The notes beneath the pieces were generated by a model. It was given only the letters and a program-made list of their open reading frames with translations, ran no database searches and had not been told where the DNA came from. Positions 6,361-11,485 of a stretch of 11,485 bases of DNA are shown here, piece after piece. The stretch spans positions 1-11,485 of the forward strand of contig FR897847.1 of assembly GCA_000437495.1 (NCBI GenBank). The letters are read 5' to 3'. The stretch's first letter is position 1. Each line of letters begins with the position of its first letter. Made by a program: the position numbers and the translations under genes. Source of the DNA: Prevotella sp. CAG:485 (lineage in GTDB: Bacteria > Bacteroidota > Bacteroidia > Bacteroidales > Muribaculaceae).

Positions 6361-8274
6361 ATGTGCAACATGGCGCAAAAGAATGAATCCGACGGCGAGT
6401 TAAGCCGTGAAATGCAGCTCGCCTGGCAGTTTGTGGAGCAAACCGGCACTTCGGTTTTCCTCACCGGCAAAGCCGGCACAGGCAAGACCACTTTTCTGCG
6501 CTATGTAAAGGAGCATACGTCGAAGACTTGCGTGGTGACGGCGCCCACAGGCGTGGCGGCCATCAATGCACGCGGTGTTACGCTGCACAGTTTCTTTCAG
6601 CTGCCTCCAACGCTCTTTGTGCCCGGCGCCACGGTGAAGTCCAACTTCCGCTTCTCGCGCAACAAGCTGCGCATCATCCGCGCTCTCGACCTGCTCATCA
6701 TCGACGAAATTTCCATGGTGCGCAGCGATTTGCTCGATGCCGTAGACGACACTCTGCGGCGCCTGCGCCGAAATCCGCAGCCCTTTGGCGGCGTTCAGTT
6801 ACTGATGATTGGCGATTTGCAGCAACTGGCGCCCGTGGTGACGGCCCGCGACGAGGAGCTGATGCAGCATTATTACTCCACGCCATATTTCTTCGGCTCG
6901 CGTGCGCTGGCAAAAATCAACTACGTCACGGTGGGCCTCACAAAGGTCTTCCGGCAGCAAAACCGCGAATTTGTGTCGCTGCTCAATCATGTCCGCGACG
7001 GGCGTCTTACCGGCGACGATATGCGTCGGCTCAGTACTCTTTTCCGGCCCGACTTCGCGCCCGAACCGGATCAGGGCTACATAAGGCTCACCACCCATAA
7101 CCGCCTGGCCGACAGCTACAACGACCGTCAGTTGGCGGCGCTGCCCGGCAAAAGCTCGGTCTATGCCGGCAGCATAACAGGCGATTTCCCGGAGAGCTTC
7201 TACCCCACCGACGCCAATCTGGTGCTCAAGAAGGGTGCGCAGGTAATGTTCATACGCAACGATTCGTCGGACGAGCACCGCTATTACAACGGCAAGATAG
7301 GCGTCATCACTAATCTCACGGCCTCAAGCGTCAGGGTACGTTGCATCGACGACGGCACGGAAGTGGAGGTGGAAAAGGCCACGTGGGAGAACACGCGTTA
7401 CGAAATCAACGAGGCCGACAACTCGGTAAAGACCATTGTCGACGGCACTTTCAGTCAGATACCACTTCGACTGGCCTGGGCCATCACCATACACAAAAGC
7501 CAGGGGCTGACCTTCAACAAGGCAGTCATCGACGCGGGCAGGGCCTTTGCTCCCGGGCAGGTCTATGTGGCACTGAGCCGCTGCCGCACTCTCGAGGGTG
7601 TTGTGCTCGCCACTCCGTTGCGCGAGGCGGTGATGACGCCCGACCGCAATGTGCTCGACTTCATCAGCGCGCGCACAATACAGGCCGCCAAGGATGTCAG
7701 TCTCATCAACGTAACCAGGGCGCTTTACCGGCAAAGGCTGCTCGACCGACTGTTCGACTTCAGCCGCATTGGCTCGGCGCTCTACAGCCTGCGCTCTTTT
7801 GCCGGCGAAAGGCTGGGCAAAGCCGGAGTCTCTGTGGCAGCCTGCATCGAGGAGAGTTACCGTGAGATGCAGCGCTACATAACCGACGTGGCGCAACGCT
7901 GGCGCTCAGCAATTGCCAACATCACCGACGAGGTGCTGGAAAGCGCGGCATTTCAGGAGCGTTACGACAAGAGCATCGACTATTTCAGAAACCGCATGGT
8001 GTTCACCATCCTCGAGCCGCTGCAGGCGCTTGAGAAGGTAAAGCCCTCGGCCACGCTCCTTGCCGCGCGTTGGAAAGAGCTCTACGAGGAGTTCACCGGC
8101 AGCGTCAGCGAGAAGATGTTTCTGCTCAAATCCATGCAGGGCAAACCCTTCACCACCGACCTTTTTCTGAAAAACCGCAGCAAAGCGGTGATTGAATCGG
8201 GGAGCAAAAAAAATGCCCAAAAAGTTAAGGTGAGCGCAAGAAAAAGGCCAAAAAGAGGGCAAGGCTCGCGGTAA
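6361..8274 (+). CDS. Pif1/RecD-like SF1 DNA helicase (AAA ATPase)
   Basis: This is an ATP-driven DNA helicase of superfamily 1B, cytoplasmic or nucleoid-associated, expected to unwind DNA 5'-3' during replication or repair. The protein is 637 aa. Motifs in order: Walker A GKAGTGKT (36-43), APTGVAA motif Ia (about 62-68), Walker B IIDEIS (113-118), motif III GDLQQLAPV (151-159), a region with TTHNRLAD (about 244-251), HKSQGLTF motif V (378-385), and VYVALSRCR motif VI with the arginine finger (401-409). Residues 430-637 form a helical, charged C-terminal extension I cannot assign, ending in a Lys/Arg-rich tail that may contact DNA. ATGs at 6361 and 6370 are both possible starts; the first is used here. 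Such stand-alone Pif1-like helicases are common in Bacteroidetes, and the neighbours give no specific pathway. The motif set rules out RecBCD-type RecD as a necessary partner, since no recB or recC is nearby. Confidence 0.93.
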   Translation: MCNMAQKNESDGELSREMQLAWQFVEQTGTSVFLTGKAGTGKTTFLRYVKEHTSKTCVVTAPTGVAAINARGVTLHSFFQLPPTLFVPGATVKSNFRFSRNKLRIIRALDLLIIDEISMVRSDLLDAVDDTLRRLRRNPQPFGGVQLLMIGDLQQLAPVVTARDEELMQHYYSTPYFFGSRALAKINYVTVGLTKVFRQQNREFVSLLNHVRDGRLTGDDMRRLSTLFRPDFAPEPDQGYIRLTTHNRLADSYNDRQLAALPGKSSVYAGSITGDFPESFYPTDANLVLKKGAQVMFIRNDSSDEHRYYNGKIGVITNLTASSVRVRCIDDGTEVEVEKATWENTRYEINEADNSVKTIVDGTFSQIPLRLAWAITIHKSQGLTFNKAVIDAGRAFAPGQVYVALSRCRTLEGVVLATPLREAVMTPDRNVLDFISARTIQAAKDVSLINVTRALYRQRLLDRLFDFSRIGSALYSLRSFAGERLGKAGVSVAACIEESYREMQRYITDVAQRWRSAIANITDEVLESAAFQERYDKSIDYFRNRMVFTILEPLQALEKVKPSATLLAARWKELYEEFTGSVSEKMFLLKSMQGKPFTTDLFLKNRSKAVIESGSKKNAQKVKVSARKRPKRGQGSR

Positions 8275-8290
8275 TTCAAAAAAATTTTCG

Positions 8291-8298
8291 TATCTTTG
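8291..8298 (+). promoter_or_regulatory. Candidate -7 box for the GLUG-protein leader
   Basis: TATCTTTG matches TAnnTTTG and lies 16 nt past the helicase stop codon. No TTG is seen about 20 nt upstream. Transcription would start near 8303, giving a leader of about 215 nt before the ATG at 8518. A weaker TAAATTTT at 8490-8497 nearer the gene lacks the final G and a -33 box. Confidence 0.5.
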
Positions 8299-8302
8299 CA
8301 AG

Positions 8303-8415
8303 CGGAGACGAGATGCTTTTTACGCCTCCGAAACGGCCTTTGCTCCGTTTAATGCATCACTTTGCCGCCCCTGAGGCCATGAATATGCAAACCGGCATCT
8401 TATCGGAAGTGCCGG
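8303..8415 (+). promoter_or_regulatory. Structured leader RNA with alternative pairings
   Basis: Three hairpins are visible. P1 pairs CGGAGACG (8303-8310) with CGCCTCCG (8323-8330), with one A/C mismatch. P2 pairs AAACGG (8331-8336) with CCGTTT (8345-8350) over 8 nt. P3 pairs CCGGCA (8392-8397) with TGCCGG (8410-8415) and continues inward as CTT/AAG after a one-base bulge. The 5' arm of P1 can instead pair with CTCCG at 8343-8347, extendable outward by a G.U and two A-T pairs, which would break both P1 and P2. No hairpin is followed by a U tract. No known riboswitch family is recognised. Regulation of the downstream surface gene is inference from position. Confidence 0.35.
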
Positions 8416-8492
8416 AACTCAGCCACCATCATCCGCCTCATCTTTATCTATACCATTCGTTCAACCCGACAACAGCATACTGTAAAAACTAA
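8313..8492 (+). CDS. Possible 59-aa small ORF in the leader
   Basis: An ATG at 8313 opens a 59-codon frame ending in TAA at 8490-8492. GGAG (8304-8307) is 5 nt before the ATG, an unusually good ribosome-binding match for this organism, but both GGAG and the ATG sit in hairpin P1 (stem and loop). The peptide starts MLFTPPKRPLLRLMHHF, has a His/Pro run (SHHHPPHLYLYH) near residues 37-48, and shows no signal peptide or known domain. It ends 25 nt before the next gene. An open frame this long can arise by chance, so coding is uncertain. Confidence 0.28.
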   Translation: MLFTPPKRPLLRLMHHFAAPEAMNMQTGILSEVPELSHHHPPHLYLYHSFNPTTAYCKN

Positions 8493-8517
8493 ATTTTAAC
8501 CAAATAAATCAATCCGC

Positions 8518-11485
8518 ATGAAGCGACTTAGACTCACTGCCGCACTGGCTCTACTGGCTTTGTTCGTTCCGTCGTTCCGGGCCTCAGCCCAGGAACAAGG
8601 CGGCGAACGGACGCTGGAGAAAGTGCAGGCCCTGAAGGAGGCTTACATGCCGGCGGCGTCGCAGCGCAAAGCAACGCACAACGCTCCGCCCATTTCAAGT
8701 CTCCAGAAAAAAATCTTCTCCCAATGGGATGACCTGGGAGGCAACAACCCGCGTCAACTCTACGACGCCAGCTGCCGCATCTCCTTCCGCGGCGACTCCT
8801 GCTACATCGACAACTTCTTCAACGAAGGTTTCACCGCAGCAGGTTATTACAACGCCACCAACAACACGGTGCAGTTTCATCCGCAGAAGGCTTTCTACCT
8901 CAAGCCTTACGGCGATTTCTATCTGATGCCGTTTAATGTAACGCGCGGCGGCTTCTATTCCGACCCGAAGGCTTACTTCGAGCTGACCATCACCGACGAG
9001 GGCCACTTGCATCTCTCCGACTCTTTGGGTTGGGTGATAGTGGTAGCCGACGAAACATCCTCTTTCTACGGCTCAGCCATCGGCGTCAGCCGTAATCTGC
9101 GTTTCAAGAAGACCAACGCCACCATGGCAGGCGAGAAACGCATTGTGTCATCGAAGAAATTTGAAGACGCCTCCTACCGCGTATATCTGGAACAGCCGGC
9201 CAACAGCGAGCTGCTCATTGCCAACTTCTGCGACAACGGCCGCTCGGTAATAGCCCAGCTCAACCCCGACAAGACTTGGGTTATGGAACCGCAGGTTCTG
9301 GTAGAGAACTCGCTGGTGGGTCCGTCGTGCAACTTCAACGCCACCTGGACATCGTCGCAGAACAAAGGCGTGGCCGGAAACATGACAGGCTCAGCCACCG
9401 ACACCACCATGAACTTCTCGCCCTGGGGCGTATTCCGCGCCAACGCGCTGCTGCAATGCTCGTTCGGCATGAATACCTGCCAGATAACTCTTGACGAAGG
9501 TAGCACCATTAAATGGCCCACAGCCCAGGAGCATAACCTTCAGGGCGAAGGCACGCAGGAGAATCCTTACAAGATAAGCTCTGTGGAAGACCTCAACACG
9601 CTGGCGCTGCTGGTTAACGGCGGCAACAAGTTCACCGGCAAATACTTCCAGCAGACTCAGGACATCGACTTCGGCAACACCGTTACCCAATACCGCGTCA
9701 TCGGTTCCAAAAAGACTCCTTTCGACGGTATCTACGACGGTAACAACAAGAAAATCAGCAACCTCAACATCAGCCGCGGCGCCACCCAATACACGGGTCT
9801 CTTCGGCTATGCAGGCGCCAACTCGGTGCTGAAAAACCTCACCCTCAACAACGCCAAACTCACCACCGCCGAGAAATATGCCGGCGTACTGGTTGGCTGC
9901 ACACAGGGTCCCATTGAGAATGTGCATGTAACGGCTCACATCTCGGCTTCCACCGAATATATCGGCGGCCTGGCCGGTCAGGGATGTAAAATCACCAATT
10001 CTTCGTTCATCGGCACCCTTTCAGGCGCAGCCTACACCGGCGGTCTGGTAGGTGAAGAACGCCAGGACACCATCTCCAACTGCCACGTATCGGCAGTCAT
10101 CACCACAGGCCTTCCCAACAGCATCGGCCACGGCGTGGGCGGTGTCGCAGGCTGTCTGTCGGCCTCTTCCACCAAACACGGTGTGATTTCCGACACCTAC
10201 TTCCTGGGCTCAATGACCGACAACACCGGTTACGCTTGGCAGGGCGGCATTGCAGGAAACACCAACAACAACTCTGTTATAGAGCGCTGTATGGCTGCCG
10301 GCATCATGTCAACCGCCGTTACCAAATCCACCATCGGCTCATGCGGTGGTCTGGTAGGTAACTGCTCAGGCGCAATCCGCGACAGCTACACCACCATGTC
10401 CATTCAGGCCTCGAAAGACAACACGAAGACCGGCGGCATAGTAGGTGCGCTGCAACTTGGCAAATGGCTCCAGCCGCAACTTCAGAACTGCATCTCCACA
10501 GCTCAGGTACGCTGCGGCGGCATCCCCACTCCCGCACAGGCCATTTATGGCAACACAAGCGCCACCAGCGGCCAATATGCCGAACTGAGCAATGTATTCG
10601 TCGACAGGCAAATGAGCGGCATGGATGAAGCCGACGGCGGCCGCCTCTCATCGTTCCTGACTTCAGGCACTCCCATTGAGGGCTTCAGCACCGACATCTG
10701 GAAATTCTCGGCAGGCCATTATCCTGTGCTTAAGAACTTCCCCGAAAAGGTTATGGCTTTCGCAGCCGCTCCTGTGCTGCTGCACGGCGAAGAACAGCTC
10801 TCGTACGTACACAGCGACTTCAACATCGGCCTCGACCCCGCTCTGCAGTGGTCAATCTACGACGGCTCGAAATATGTGCAGGAATCAGAGGCTCTGAAGA
10901 TTGAGGGCAACCAGGTGAAGCTGAAAGGTCAGCTGGCTCAGGAATTACTGGCAGTTACGCTCAACGACCTCTCGCTGGGTGGCACCTTCTCGCGCATCTA
11001 TTTCCTCAACATCGCTCCGAAGCAGTTTGAAGGCGACGGCACAGCCCAGAGTCCTTATCTGCTCAAGTCTCCCGCCGATTTCAAAACGCTCAACAAGGCT
11101 ATCACTGAAAATGGTCTGACGTTTGAAAACGACTATTACGCTCTTGCCAACGACATCGACTTCAGCGGTGTTACCGACTTCTACGGCATCGCCGACGACA
11201 CCAACGAGAAGCATCTCTTCAATGCCACGCTCGACGGCCGCGGCCACAGCATCAAGAACTGGTATCTGAACGGTTACACCATCACCCCCGAAGGCAAGAT
11301 TGCTTCAGGCGCCAAACAAACGGTGGCTCTGATAGGCATTCTCGGCACCAAGGGTCATGTAAAGAACCTCATCATCGACTCCAGCTGTAAGCTCAACGGC
11401 GCCGCCGGTGTAGCCTCCACAGTGGCTATCTGCAACGGCACCATAGAGAATGTGCGCAACTATGCACCCGTTACGGCTGCCCCCA
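8518..11485 (+). CDS. Large exported GLUG-repeat surface protein, partial (C-terminus beyond window)
   Basis: The frame opens at the ATG 8518-8520 and has no stop for 989 codons, so the gene is cut by the right edge. Residues 1-24 form a signal peptide ending FRASA before QEQ. Residues 25-340 are a beta-rich N-terminal region without a recognised family. At 343 a conserved entry motif GEGTQENPYKISSVEDLNTL leads into DIDFG, then YDGNNKKISNLN, followed by stacked short units of GLUG type: about 452-475, GGLAG (483-487), GGLVG (508-512), GGVAG (541-545), GGIAG (575-579), GGLVG (610-614) and GGIVG (639-643), each followed by a NC/DSY/NS strand. A linker (about 745-835) resembles an Ig-like spacer. 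A second entry motif, FEGDGTAQSPYLLKSPADFK (836-855), starts a new module running off the edge. GLUG repeats build beta-solenoids in bacterial adhesins and surface proteins. Ligand is unknown; a T9SS tail may lie beyond the window. Confidence 0.92.
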   Translation, partial: MKRLRLTAALALLALFVPSFRASAQEQGGERTLEKVQALKEAYMPAASQRKATHNAPPISSLQKKIFSQWDDLGGNNPRQLYDASCRISFRGDSCYIDNFFNEGFTAAGYYNATNNTVQFHPQKAFYLKPYGDFYLMPFNVTRGGFYSDPKAYFELTITDEGHLHLSDSLGWVIVVADETSSFYGSAIGVSRNLRFKKTNATMAGEKRIVSSKKFEDASYRVYLEQPANSELLIANFCDNGRSVIAQLNPDKTWVMEPQVLVENSLVGPSCNFNATWTSSQNKGVAGNMTGSATDTTMNFSPWGVFRANALLQCSFGMNTCQITLDEGSTIKWPTAQEHNLQGEGTQENPYKISSVEDLNTLALLVNGGNKFTGKYFQQTQDIDFGNTVTQYRVIGSKKTPFDGIYDGNNKKISNLNISRGATQYTGLFGYAGANSVLKNLTLNNAKLTTAEKYAGVLVGCTQGPIENVHVTAHISASTEYIGGLAGQGCKITNSSFIGTLSGAAYTGGLVGEERQDTISNCHVSAVITTGLPNSIGHGVGGVAGCLSASSTKHGVISDTYFLGSMTDNTGYAWQGGIAGNTNNNSVIERCMAAGIMSTAVTKSTIGSCGGLVGNCSGAIRDSYTTMSIQASKDNTKTGGIVGALQLGKWLQPQLQNCISTAQVRCGGIPTPAQAIYGNTSATSGQYAELSNVFVDRQMSGMDEADGGRLSSFLTSGTPIEGFSTDIWKFSAGHYPVLKNFPEKVMAFAAAPVLLHGEEQLSYVHSDFNIGLDPALQWSIYDGSKYVQESEALKIEGNQVKLKGQLAQELLAVTLNDLSLGGTFSRIYFLNIAPKQFEGDGTAQSPYLLKSPADFKTLNKAITENGLTFENDYYALANDIDFSGVTDFYGIADDTNEKHLFNATLDGRGHSIKNWYLNGYTITPEGKIASGAKQTVALIGILGTKGHVKNLIIDSSCKLNGAAGVASTVAICNGTIENVRNYAPVTAAP

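Noticed and set aside
7324..7896. A 190-codon minus-strand frame inside the helicase gene, and similar frames at 6528-7100 and 7341-7865
   Set aside because: These are out-of-frame readings of a GC-rich gene whose helicase motifs are all intact in the main frame.
9391..9939. A 182-codon minus-strand frame inside the GLUG gene
   Set aside because: It is antisense to a continuous 989-codon frame with signal peptide and repeats. It reflects codon bias only.
1..11485. CRISPR array, tRNA or rRNA genes, insertion sequences
   Set aside because: No regularly spaced repeats, cloverleaf patterns, rRNA-like blocks or transposase motifs were seen in reading either strand by eye; a tRNAscan/Infernal run was not possible.

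Overview
The window looks like a chromosomal segment from a gut-type Bacteroidota, most likely order Bacteroidales (Bacteroides/Prevotella/Muribaculaceae-like). The basis is a Bacteroides-style RF2 and MetG, a type IX (Por) secretion-like C-terminal tail on one surface protein, GLUG-repeat surface architecture on another, several promoter -7 boxes of the Bacteroidetes form TAnnTTTG, and A-rich rather than Shine-Dalgarno-rich start regions. Genus is not resolved. Most genes are GC-rich; one (rhuM-like) is clearly AT-richer.

Left half, minus strand. Positions 51-1736 encode a secreted protein of unknown function with a signal peptide and a T9SS-like tail. It has its own promoter and a roughly 127-nt leader. 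Behind a 10-bp inverted repeat lies the metG-prfB pair (methionyl-tRNA synthetase, then release factor 2, 15 nt apart), read leftward from a promoter at about 5180-5208. The prfB frame is continuous and lacks the usual programmed frameshift site.

Right half, plus strand. A single AT-rich rhuM-like gene (5273-6196) has a puzzling 5' end next to an A6 tract. It is followed by a Pif1/RecD-like SF1 helicase (6361-8274). Then comes a 243-nt gap holding a strong -7 box and a leader that can fold into three hairpins and contains an unlisted 59-codon open frame. Finally, a very large exported GLUG-repeat protein starts at 8518 and stays open through the right edge (989 codons visible).

Working together: metG and prfB are translation housekeeping genes. 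The helicase is a genome-maintenance enzyme with no visible partner here. The two outer genes encode cell-surface or secreted proteins, and both have long, foldable leaders, unlike metG and the helicase. The rhuM-like gene is the best candidate for horizontal acquisition. I see no CRISPR array, tRNA, rRNA or insertion sequence. No clearly new multi-gene system is evident; the most interesting unexplained signals are the 8299-8517 leader and the rhuM 5' end.
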